Assembly (NCBI RefSeq): GCF_014932895.1
Contig: NZ_JACYOF010000001.1
Location: 1-64,000 of the forward strand
Source: Bacillus thuringiensis
GTDB lineage: Bacteria > Bacillota > Bacilli > Bacillales > Bacillaceae_G
DNA length: 64,000 nt
Reading direction: 5' to 3'
Numbering within the stretch: the stretch's first letter is position 1; each line of letters opens with the position of its first letter. Both the position numbers and the translations under genes were made by a program. Of this stretch, positions 56,424-64,000 are shown in pieces. The notes beneath the pieces are model-generated. The model was given only the letters and a program-made list of their open reading frames with translations, did no database searches and was not told where the DNA came from.

Positions 56424-59207
56424 TTATTCTATAGTTGTTTCTAAAGTTACATCTGTATAGGCATTATCCTCACCTATATTTAAGATTATTTCACATTGAC
56501 GTAATCTCAATTCAAAGAGCGTTATAGAATCATGATAAACTTCAGGATTTGATTTCATTTTATGTAATATCTCATGTTTTTCTTGTATTTCTAACTGAGT
56601 ATTTTCTACAGTTTGTTTCAAGGCGTTAAATGGATTTCTAAAGAACATATTAATGTCCCGCTCTTGTGTGTTTTCAAACAGCTCAAATTGTAAGAAAAAT
56701 TTCTTCATAATAGAAGCCGTTACTTCTGTATAATCTTCATTTTCTATATACTGTTTATATTTGTTATATAGCATAGATCTATTCTTTGGAAGAACCCCAA
56801 ATAATTTACCGGCACTTTTCAGTAAAAATTGTGCTGGCGTAAATCGGCGTAAAATATTTACTTCTTCCATTTGTATTATAGTCGTCATTCTATCAGTATC
56901 TCTGCGCCAGTCATCAAGCACTTTAAAGTCACATTCTAACTGTATTCGATTTTCTCCAAATAAAGAATTAAGTCCTTCACTGAGTTCTTCTAAGTGCGAT
57001 TGACTTTGAAGTAACTCATTATTAGAAGTTTCAATCCAATTTTGCATAGAACGAGCAAAATTAGGTAATACAGTTTGTTCTAAATATTTGTGTACTCTTT
57101 CGTTCATTGCTGTATTTAGTTCCATTTCAATGTTTCCAAAATCGCTTTCTTCACTAATTAAATCAGAACAACTCTGCAGTAGCTTCGGAATATGTTCAGT
57201 AAGATCATTCGTAATTTCTGTTTTCATTGTACGATACGATTGTGTAATGATATGAATTTTTTCCCTCTCAAAAGCAGTAAGGTTATTAATACTACCATTT
57301 AGTTTAACTAACATATCTTCATTCCAATTCATAGCATCAACTAGATTGTTTTCCTTCTCAACGCGTTTATCTAAAAGGTATGTAATTGTTTTTCGAATGA
57401 AAAACAATAGCTTTTCAGTACGATCTGCATCGATATTTTTATAGTTAAAGTTAAAACGAATAAACTCAGTTAAATCATTTAGTTGTTGACTACTTGTATA
57501 TAACGAAGAGTAAGGGAAAAGTCTCGCTTGCGGGAAATACGCGTTTATTCTCGCTTGCGTATCATGTAAAACCCTTTTTACTTCTGCTTCACTGTAAATG
57601 TTATCGATTTTATTTAATAAGAAATGAATTTGTAGATTTGGTGTATGTTCTTGAATGCTTAATAGAATGTCACGTTCTTTGTCAGTAAAAGGTGAATCCG
57701 CATTCAATACGAACAATAATTCGTCTACAGAATTCAGATATTCAAATATCTCATCTCTAGTATCGTTATTTCTATTAAAGCCAGGTGTAACTACAAATGT
57801 AAGTTTATTTTTACTTAAAAATTTGCATGGTAGTTTAAATTCAACACACGCTCTATCTCTATACGTTTGATGGTGTAAAGACATCATATCATGGTAATCA
57901 GAGAACTTCTCAGTTGTTGTAATTGCTGAGTCTGTTATAGCGTTAATTTCTGTATGAGCCTCATTTTTTAAAACCACTACATTTGAAATTGAGTTTTCTA
58001 ATATATTTTCTCCTAATATAGAGTTAATAAATGCAGTTTTTCCATTTCCTGAAGTGCCCGTTACTAAAATACGATTTGTTCTTAAATCTGCAAGTTCGCT
58101 AACTAGCCATCTAAATCGGTGACCCATTTCTATATCATGCTTTTGTGCCCACTGTGTAATAGATTCAAAAAGATGTAAACTATACTCTAAGCCATCCACG
58201 TGATTAATAGAATATAACAGTAGGTTTTCTGCACTTTTTATATTTGCTGAATCTATTTTGGAAGGGAAAATCTCATCCCATGCCAATACAGCTGCTGATG
58301 GAAATACAGCATGAGACGGATTGACTACCTTTAACCAATTTGTTAACAGGTTTGGAATGATATCATGTAATTGTCTAAGCATATATTGACCTTGAATTAA
58401 TGCAAAGTACGTTTCTTCGTAAAGAGAAGAAATTTTGTCCCATATATCGGACGAATGTATTTCGATATGTAAGAAAAACTCATTTATTGTGTTAAGCCAT
58501 AATAAGTAATTTTGTTCATTTTTATAACTGTTCCAAAGTGATGATACAATTTGTGTAAATTGCACTTGATCTACATGATTTAATGTAACTAATACTTCAT
58601 GAAAATAGTCTGGTGAAATATTTTTAGTAAATCCTTTATCGATATACCCTTTTAGCACCTCAAACCAAGGATAAGATTCTGTTCGAACCAACTCATTCAC
58701 AGCAAGCTCTACTGCACTATCAAAATCTTGCTGTTCTTCATAAAAAGAACGGGCAATTTTTGTGACATTCGGATAATCGGGATTTAAAGAAACCGCCTCT
58801 TTAATTACAGTGAAAGCTGAATCAAAATTATTTTGCTCGATGTAAAGAGAAAGTAATTGCAGTCCAATTTCGGTCATCAATATTTTGTTATCAGTAGTAA
58901 TGGAAGTATAAACCTCTTCAGCAACTGATAGTCGGTTCAGTTCAAAGTAAGCATCCGCAATGTTTTTTTGTGCCCATGGTGCCAATTCATTGCCAACTTT
59001 CTCCCATTTGAAAATAGCTGCTTCAAAATCTTGATGGTGATAATAAAATTCACCTTGTGCAAAACGAATATAAGCCCCATCGGAAATCTCATGTTTTTCT
59101 TCGTTTACATAAACTTCCCCAAGTACGTCAAGAGGTGGTTTTGTTTCATTCTCCATTAGGAATGTTTCATAATACATCTTTTTTATTAATTGTTTTTCTA
59201 TTCTCAT
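56424..59207 (-). CDS. TPR-dynamin-like GTPase, function unknown
   Basis: 927 aa. Residues ~20-200 look like TPR/helical repeats (FAQGEFYYHHQDFEAAIFKW, LLSLYIEQNNFDSAFTVIKE). A central GTPase domain (~385-590) has G1 VTGTSGNGKTAF and G4 LNKID. Its G3 reads FVVTPGF, where DTPG is normal. Two C-terminal helical regions with charged coiled segments (~600-900) are as in dynamin-like proteins. No transmembrane helix is seen. ATG 59207 has GGGGG upstream; ten codons earlier the frame has none. It stands alone with its own terminator. Family unknown to me beyond this. Confidence 0.8.
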   Translation of the reverse strand: MRIEKQLIKKMYYETFLMENETKPPLDVLGEVYVNEEKHEISDGAYIRFAQGEFYYHHQDFEAAIFKWEKVGNELAPWAQKNIADAYFELNRLSVAEEVYTSITTDNKILMTEIGLQLLSLYIEQNNFDSAFTVIKEAVSLNPDYPNVTKIARSFYEEQQDFDSAVELAVNELVRTESYPWFEVLKGYIDKGFTKNISPDYFHEVLVTLNHVDQVQFTQIVSSLWNSYKNEQNYLLWLNTINEFFLHIEIHSSDIWDKISSLYEETYFALIQGQYMLRQLHDIIPNLLTNWLKVVNPSHAVFPSAAVLAWDEIFPSKIDSANIKSAENLLLYSINHVDGLEYSLHLFESITQWAQKHDIEMGHRFRWLVSELADLRTNRILVTGTSGNGKTAFINSILGENILENSISNVVVLKNEAHTEINAITDSAITTTEKFSDYHDMMSLHHQTYRDRACVEFKLPCKFLSKNKLTFVVTPGFNRNNDTRDEIFEYLNSVDELLFVLNADSPFTDKERDILLSIQEHTPNLQIHFLLNKIDNIYSEAEVKRVLHDTQARINAYFPQARLFPYSSLYTSSQQLNDLTEFIRFNFNYKNIDADRTEKLLFFIRKTITYLLDKRVEKENNLVDAMNWNEDMLVKLNGSINNLTAFEREKIHIITQSYRTMKTEITNDLTEHIPKLLQSCSDLISEESDFGNIEMELNTAMNERVHKYLEQTVLPNFARSMQNWIETSNNELLQSQSHLEELSEGLNSLFGENRIQLECDFKVLDDWRRDTDRMTTIIQMEEVNILRRFTPAQFLLKSAGKLFGVLPKNRSMLYNKYKQYIENEDYTEVTASIMKKFFLQFELFENTQERDINMFFRNPFNALKQTVENTQLEIQEKHEILHKMKSNPEVYHDSITLFELRLRQCEIILNIGEDNAYTDVTLETTIE

Positions 59208-59522
59208 CTTTTCCCCCACTATATCTTGAAAACACATTTTTAAGATATGTCAATACTTTTTTTATGTATGCTTTTTATCTTAACAAAGAATTTCTTTTGG
59301 AAAATTTCATTTTCCTTTCATTTTTCAAGTAAGATTGAATTTTTATGAGAAAAGTTTCAGTTTTTTTTCAATTCGCTTTCAGTTGTGAAACAACATTAAG
59401 TGTTCCTAATAACCTAATAACACTATAATATTCCGCATTATATTATCAGGAAAACTCTATATAAATTGCATTATAAAAACAATCTATAACGAATATATAT
59501 GCATTATTTACTTCGCTGATAA
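59208..59522. other. Intergenic region upstream of the TPR-GTPase gene, no gene seen
   Basis: About 315 bases, very AT-rich with long T-tracts. It should contain the TPR-GTPase promoter, but no clear box pair stands out. Confidence 0.45.
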
Positions 59523-59631
59523 ATAAAGTGAAACTTTAATCAGTGGAGGTTTTCTTCATCTCCCACCTAACTTCTTTGCTTTCGCTGAATTTTGAGGTAG
59601 GTCTCTTGCTACCCACAAATAGCGGGATAAA
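59523..59631 (-). repeat. bcr1 element, 49-bp internal-deletion form (109 bp)
   Basis: Ends are ATAAA as in the full copies. Relative to 40747-40904 exactly 49 bases are missing: CATCTCCCAC joins directly to CTAAC, whereas the full copies have CCCCCAC, 49 bases ending in CCCCAC, then CTAC. Deletion between the CCCAC direct repeats explains it. The rest, including CTTTGCTTTCGCTGAATTTT, is conserved. Confidence 0.88.
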
Positions 59632-59639
59632 AGAACTCA

Positions 59640-59783
59640 TCACATAATTGTTGTTAGATGAACGGATATGCCACGTCCCTTCAGAATTTCAAATACACCA
59701 CGATAACTTAAAAAACAAAAATAGTAGTGAACAGCTATTCATACAATATCTTTCTCAAATTGTTTTCCTTTAAAATATTTCAG
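59640..59783 (-). mobile_element. Fossil N-terminus of an IS6-family transposase
   Basis: Minus-strand reading gives KYFKGKQFEKDIV-stop-IAV followed by HYYFCF-LSYRGVFEILKGRG and ISVHLTTIM, then two stops and Val. This fits the start of IS6/IS240-family transposases (FKGKHF...DIILVAVGYYLRFSLS, YRDVSEILKERGISVHPTTI, MRWV). Single-base changes explain the three stops (CGA and TGG to TGA). The fossil ends 9 bases from the bcr1 copy. Remaining transposase is absent. Confidence 0.75.
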
Positions 59784-59865
59784 TAATTATGTAATTAAAT
59801 TCCACTAACCTATATAAATAACTAGTCCAAAAAAATATATATGCATATCATGTTATAGTAAAGAA

Positions 59866-59881
59866 TTTAGGAAATCCTAAA
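59866..59881. promoter_or_regulatory. Inverted repeat overlapping leader of the 61-aa gene
   Basis: TTTAGGA-AA-TCCTAAA is a perfect palindrome ending two bases before the AAAGGAGG ribosome binding site. It could be an operator or a hairpin that limits translation. Confidence 0.45.
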
Positions 59882-59895
59882 AAGGAGGCATTTTC

Positions 59896-60081
59896 ATGTT
59901 TGAAGATAAATCTAAAATAAATTATCCATATGAATTTACCGAAACTACAACAATTCCTCTAGAGAACCCCATTGATAAAAAATTCAAGAACGGCACAGGT
60001 ACACACAATTTCCCAATTAAGAAGCATTATAAAGAGCAAGTTCTATACACTGAAAAAATTAATAATAACAAAAATAAATAA
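59896..60081 (+). CDS. Small hydrophilic protein of unknown function (61 aa)
   Basis: Begins MFEDKSKINYPYEFTETTTI and is basic and Asn/Lys-rich at the C-terminus (KINNNKNK). It has no Cys, membrane helix or signal. The AAAGGAGGC site eight bases before ATG and the terminator after it support a real gene. No family recognised. Confidence 0.7.
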   Translation: MFEDKSKINYPYEFTETTTIPLENPIDKKFKNGTGTHNFPIKKHYKEQVLYTEKINNNKNK

Positions 60082-60159
60082 TCACATAGTTCTTCATTTT
60101 GACCATGCATAGTTACGTTTTAAGTAATGTATAAGTCTTTATTATACAACTCACGTACC

Positions 60160-60192
60160 TTTAAAAAGTGCTGATATACAGCGCTTTTTTAT
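60160..60192 (+). terminator. Terminator after the 61-aa gene
   Basis: A stem AAAAAGTGCTG / CAGCGCTTTTT with one G-U pair and a T-run (60163-60173, 60179-60189). Confidence 0.8.
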
Positions 60193-60267
60193 ACATAGAT
60201 ACATGAAATCTGCCTAATCCTAGAAATAGACTACTTACAACCTTAAGTATGATTTACTCAAATTTGA

Positions 60268-60375
60268 ATAAAGTGAAACTTTATTCAGTCGGGTTTTCTT
60301 CATCCTCCACCTAACCTCTTTGCTTTCGCTGAATGTTGAGGTAGAGCTCTTACTGCTCACAAATAGCGGGATAAA
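60268..60375 (-). repeat. bcr1 element, internal-deletion form (108 bp)
   Basis: Same ends (ATAAA) and the same 49-base internal deletion as the copy at 59523, with one further base lost and a few substitutions (TTTATTCAGTCGGG). It lies 640 bases from its twin and in the same orientation. Confidence 0.88.
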
Positions 60376-60424
60376 CTGTAAAATTACTCTACCATACTCT
60401 CATTTAACAATTAACTCTACATAT

Positions 60425-60461
60425 TAAAAGGGAGCAACTATTTACTGTTGCTCCCTTTTGA
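60425..60461 (-). terminator. Terminator of the mutS-mutL operon
   Basis: A 13-bp perfect stem AAAAGGGAGCAAC / GTTGCTCCCTTTT (60426-60438, 60447-60459) just beyond the mutL stop. Confidence 0.9.
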
Positions 60462-60478
60462 AATCTTATTTTATCCCC

Positions 60479-62422
60479 CTACATAACCCTCTTAAACATC
60501 TTCTCCAGCTCATAAGTAGAATGATGCACAAGAATCGGTCTTCCGTGCGGGCATGTATATGGGTTTGTTGTTGTACGAAGTTCTTCAAGTAAAGCAAATA
60601 TTTGATCGTTCGTTAAATATTGATTTGCTTTGATTGATGCTTTACAGCTCATCATGATCGCTGCTTCTTCTCGTAATTTTTTAATATCAACTTTTTTCAG
60701 TTTGACAACTTGCTCCATCATTTCATCAATGATTTCTGTTTCTTGTCCTTTCGGGAACCAAGTTGGGTGCGAACGAACAATAAAGGATTGATGACCGAAT
60801 TGTTCCAAAAATAGACCAACTTTTTTTAATTCTTCTAGTTGCTCTTCAACACGTAAAAATTCGGTAAGCGATAAGTCAATACGGTACGGTACAAGTAGTT
60901 CTTGTACTTCTTGCGCTACCCTTCCTACTTTATCACGGAAGTATTCATAATTAATACGTTCCTGCGCGGCATGTTGGTCAATCATGTATAAGCCTTTATC
61001 ATTTTGAGCGAAAATATATGTTCCATGCATTTGTCCAATTGGATAAAGCGGTGGTAAGTCATTACCGTTCATTTCAATCTCTTCTATTTCCTGAACTTCT
61101 TCTTCCAATTCCTCTAATTCAAAGTCTTCATCGTTATTGTCCCACGATTTCTCTTCTCGAATCAGTTCTTCCGTTATCGGTTTAGTAGATGGCTGCCAAC
61201 TTTGTTCTTCTCTTACGAGCGACTGTGGTGGCTGCCATTCTTGCTTTGGCGGTTGCCAAAGTTGTGCTGGCTGTTTCACAGTCGTTGGTTCTTCTTGTTT
61301 TTCATCCATTCCAGTCGGTAAAACGATGTTTGGCACCTGCGGTTCTTTCGGCTTTGTATGCTCAAACTTAAACTGTTCTTGCACACTTTCATCTTTTTCT
61401 TTTTTCTTCGTAGTTACGCCTGCATCTGGAATGAGTTGAATTTTTTTAAATGCAGCTTGCAATGTTTCTTCGATAAGCTTTAGTAATTCTTGTTCTTTAC
61501 TAAAACGAACTTCTAATTTCGCTGGATGTACGTTAACATCAACAAGCATTGGATCCATTTCAATCGATAAGAAACCGATTGGATATCGTCCAACTGGCAG
61601 TAATGTATGGTATCCTTGCTGAATTGCTTTCATTAATACGAAATTTCGAACGTAACGGCCATTTACAATCGTTGACATATAATTACGAGACGCTCTCGTT
61701 ACTTCTGGTAATGTTACATAACCTTTAATTATGAAATCTAAAGATTCTGCTTCAATTGGAATAAGCTTCTTCGCAACTTGAATACTGTAAATCGCTGCAA
61801 GTACTTGTCTTACATCACCGTTTCCTGACGTATGAAGTAATTTCTTTTCATTATGAAACAGTTTTAACGATACTTCTGGATGTGACATTGCAATACGATA
61901 CACGATATCTGTAATATTCCCAAGCTCTGTATGAATGGTTTTCATATATTTAAGACGCGCTGGTGTATTAAAGAATAAGTTTTGCACTGTAATATCTGTT
62001 CCTTTTCGGCTCGCTGTTTTCTCTTGCTTTATAATGTCTCCACCTTTAATAATAAGGTGTGTACCAGGCGCATCACCTGTGCTAGTAATTAATTCTAGTT
62101 CACTAACTGAGGCAATACTCGGCAATGCCTCACCGCGGAACCCAAGTGTTCTTATACGAAACAAATCGTTTTCATCTTTAATTTTACTCGTCGCATGTCG
62201 TTCAAAAGCGACGATACAATCTTCTTCGGCAATACCATCACCGTTATCAATAATGCGAATTTTTGATAACCCAGCTTCTTCTAAGTGGATTTCAATAGAT
62301 GTACTATTCGCATCGATAGAATTTTCCACAAGTTCTTTTACGACTGAGGCAGGGCGCTCTACTACTTCCCCTGCCGCAATTAAGTTAGAGAGTTGGTCAT
62401 CGAGTTTGCGAATTTTCCCCAT
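60479..62422 (-). CDS. mutL: DNA mismatch repair protein MutL
   Basis: 647 aa. The GHKL ATPase motifs are [22 protein letters not shown] and [13 protein letters not shown]. The linker is Gln/Pro/Glu-rich (about 340-455). The C-terminal endonuclease motif [12 protein letters not shown] and the late CPHGRP motif are intact, so this MutL should nick DNA. It starts eight bases after mutS ends. ATG with AAAGGATG upstream. Confidence 0.97.
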   Translation of the reverse strand: MGKIRKLDDQLSNLIAAGEVVERPASVVKELVENSIDANSTSIEIHLEEAGLSKIRIIDNGDGIAEEDCIVAFERHATSKIKDENDLFRIRTLGFRGEALPSIASVSELELITSTGDAPGTHLIIKGGDIIKQEKTASRKGTDITVQNLFFNTPARLKYMKTIHTELGNITDIVYRIAMSHPEVSLKLFHNEKKLLHTSGNGDVRQVLAAIYSIQVAKKLIPIEAESLDFIIKGYVTLPEVTRASRNYMSTIVNGRYVRNFVLMKAIQQGYHTLLPVGRYPIGFLSIEMDPMLVDVNVHPAKLEVRFSKEQELLKLIEETLQAAFKKIQLIPDAGVTTKKKEKDESVQEQFKFEHTKPKEPQVPNIVLPTGMDEKQEEPTTVKQPAQLWQPPKQEWQPPQSLVREEQSWQPSTKPITEELIREEKSWDNNDEDFELEELEEEVQEIEEIEMNGNDLPPLYPIGQMHGTYIFAQNDKGLYMIDQHAAQERINYEYFRDKVGRVAQEVQELLVPYRIDLSLTEFLRVEEQLEELKKVGLFLEQFGHQSFIVRSHPTWFPKGQETEIIDEMMEQVVKLKKVDIKKLREEAAIMMSCKASIKANQYLTNDQIFALLEELRTTTNPYTCPHGRPILVHHSTYELEKMFKRVM

Positions 62423-62430
62423 CTACTTAC

Positions 62431-64000
62431 TCATCCTTTCTTTAACTTTTTCTGTAAGCGATACAGTTCGTTCATCGCTTCTAAAGGTGTCATATCAAGT
62501 AAATCAATTTTTTTAATTTGTGCAAGCACTGCCGTTTCTTTTGCATCTAAAACTGGCTTGTCTTGTTTTTTCGAAGACTGTTCTCCAACAAAGAATGATA
62601 GTTGTGATTCTTCTTCAGCCTCTACTTTCGTCTCTTCTATTTCTACTGGCGCTTCTTTTACAACGACAGGTTCTGGAATAACGTCTTGCTCTTGCGCTTT
62701 CACTTCTACTCGTTTCGGAATAATAATTTCTTCCTGTCCTTCTAGTTGTGCTAACACTTCTTTCGCACGAGCGATTAAGCTATCTGGAAGCTCCGCAAGT
62801 TGCGCAACATGAATTCCGTAACTTTTATCAGCTGCTCCATCTTGAATTTTGTGAAGGAATACTACTTTTCCGTTCTCTTCAATAGCTGAAACGTGTACAT
62901 TCTTCAGTTGGTCTAAACTTTCTTCTAGCACCGTCAATTCATGATAATGCGTAGAGAATAACGTTTTCGCACCAATTTGGTCGTGAATATGTTCAATGAT
63001 TGCTTGTGCAAGTGCCATACCATCATACGTAGATGTACCGCGTCCAATTTCATCGAATAAAATTAAACTTCTTTCTGATGCGTTTGCAATTGCATTTTTC
63101 GCTTCTAACATTTCGACCATAAATGTACTTTGACCTGAAATTAAGTCATCTGCTGCACCAATTCTCGTAAAGATTTGATCAAATACAGGTAATACTGCCT
63201 CTGTTGCTGGTACGAAACACCCAATTTGCGACATAACCGTTACAAGTGCTAATTGTCTCATATACGTACTTTTACCAGACATATTCGGCCCTGTAATTAA
63301 AAAGACATCCATATTCTCTGGCATAATACAATCATTTGGTACATACAATTTCCCGTTCAATACTTTTTCAACGACAGGATGACGACCATCTTTAATAAAG
63401 ATTTCGCGCTTAGTTGTTAGAACTGGTTTTACAAACTGCTCTTCTTCACTAACTGTCGCAAAGCTTTGTAGTACGTCTAATTCACTAATCACTCTCGCTA
63501 AATGTTGTAATTTCGGAATGAATACTTTTACTTCTTCACGAAGTGCTGTAAATAAATCGTATTCTAGTTGTACAATTTTTTCTTCTGCTTCCAGAATTAA
63601 CGTTTCTTTTTCTTTCAGTTCATCTGTAATGAAACGTTCAGCGTTTGCAAGTGTCTGTTTACGCTCATAACGACCTTCTGGAAGTGCTGCAAGATTTGCT
63701 TTCGTTACCTCAATGTAATAACCGAAAATACGATTGTAACCAATCTTTAACGATTTAATTCCTGTAATATCACGCTCTCGTTTCTCAAGTTCAGCGATCC
63801 ACGTTTTTCCGTTTTTACTAACGTAACGATATTGATCAAGCTTGTCATTATAACCATCTTTAATAATATCTCCATCCTTAATCGAAAGCGGTGGGTTTTC
63901 TTGAATACTTCTTCCTAGTAATTCAGTTAAGCTCTCACATGGATCTGCGCCTTGAATTAATCTCGATGCATACGCGTTATCTAACAAACTAATCGCTTCT
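62431..64000 (-). CDS. mutS: DNA mismatch repair protein MutS (N-terminal part outside window)
   Basis: About 522 C-terminal residues are present and the frame stays open to the window edge ([17 protein letters not shown]). The Walker A motif [13 protein letters not shown], the signature [17 protein letters not shown] and [11 protein letters not shown] are intact. The C-terminal tail is charged ([18 protein letters not shown]) with the MutL/beta-clamp type SQLSFF motif. MutS recognises mismatches and loads MutL, whose gene follows by eight bases. Confidence 0.97.
   Translation of the reverse strand, partial: EAISLLDNAYASRLIQGADPCESLTELLGRSIQENPPLSIKDGDIIKDGYNDKLDQYRYVSKNGKTWIAELEKRERDITGIKSLKIGYNRIFGYYIEVTKANLAALPEGRYERKQTLANAERFITDELKEKETLILEAEEKIVQLEYDLFTALREEVKVFIPKLQHLARVISELDVLQSFATVSEEEQFVKPVLTTKREIFIKDGRHPVVEKVLNGKLYVPNDCIMPENMDVFLITGPNMSGKSTYMRQLALVTVMSQIGCFVPATEAVLPVFDQIFTRIGAADDLISGQSTFMVEMLEAKNAIANASERSLILFDEIGRGTSTYDGMALAQAIIEHIHDQIGAKTLFSTHYHELTVLEESLDQLKNVHVSAIEENGKVVFLHKIQDGAADKSYGIHVAQLAELPDSLIARAKEVLAQLEGQEEIIIPKRVEVKAQEQDVIPEPVVVKEAPVEIEETKVEAEEESQLSFFVGEQSSKKQDKPVLDAKETAVLAQIKKIDLLDMTPLEAMNELYRLQKKLKKG

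Overview
The window reads as a chromosomal segment of a Bacillus cereus group organism (B. cereus, B. thuringiensis or B. anthracis-like). The evidence is AT-rich DNA with strong GGAGG ribosome binding sites, a collagen-like exosporium-type glycoprotein, a ChiA/Chi36-type chitinase, a PlcR-box-linked phosphatidylinositol phospholipase C and subtilase, and five copies of a short palindromic repeat that matches what is known of bcr1, a repeat specific to this group. No tRNA, rRNA, CRISPR array or intact insertion sequence was seen.

Layout. 1-889: 3' part of a collagen-like gene with 45-bp tandem repeats. 970-3592: hfq, miaA, a small unknown gene and a secreted SH3-3D protein. 3941-7471: fructose operon fruR-fruK-fruA with a candidate cre and repeated operator-like sites. 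7631-11640: iron alcohol dehydrogenase, ctaM and small membrane proteins (one of 38 aa), amino-acid permease. 11912-17211: chitinase, M20 amidohydrolase, phosphoesterase, FNT channel, HU, and a GNAT gene with one internal stop. 17355-20574: copper regulon csoR, copZ, copA with a CsoR-like site in front of each gene. 21251-26397: a decayed gene, then a Fur-box-preceded FeuABC-type siderophore uptake operon with its own ATPase and an esterase. 26702-29630: DNA repair genes (exoA; adaA-ogt-alkA overlapping operon). 29667-34530: pepT and assorted housekeeping or unknown genes.

34695-37028 holds a short bcr1 derivative and a GGDEF/EAL pseudogene with at least three lesions. 37141-40495 is a four-gene surface-glycan-like operon (4,6-dehydratase, epimerase, small unknown, MurG paralogue). 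40747-50231 holds bcr1 copies, a DUF2515/CBO0543 overlapping pair, a HAD phosphatase divergent from a YeiL-like Crp/Fnr regulator, LrgA/LrgB with a MocR regulator, and a GntR/GH1 glucosidase pair with a perfect 18-bp inverted repeat upstream. 50305-54395 is a PlcR-type virulence block (PI-PLC, subtilase, LysM-SleB hydrolase). 54694-59207 holds an FAD oxidoreductase and a large TPR-GTPase with an altered G3 motif. 59523-60375 is a patch of genomic debris: two bcr1 deletion derivatives, a fossil IS6-family transposase N-terminus abutting one of them, and a 61-aa orphan. 60479-64000 is mutL and the 3' part of mutS.

Most genes are ordinary for the lineage. The parts most worth a second look are the bcr1 series (158, 109/108 and 54 nt forms in 26 kb) with the IS6 fossil, the TPR-dynamin-like protein, and several well-formed regulatory sites (CsoR x3, PlcR x2, cre/FruR, Fur, the GH1 inverted repeat, the YeiL promoter palindrome).
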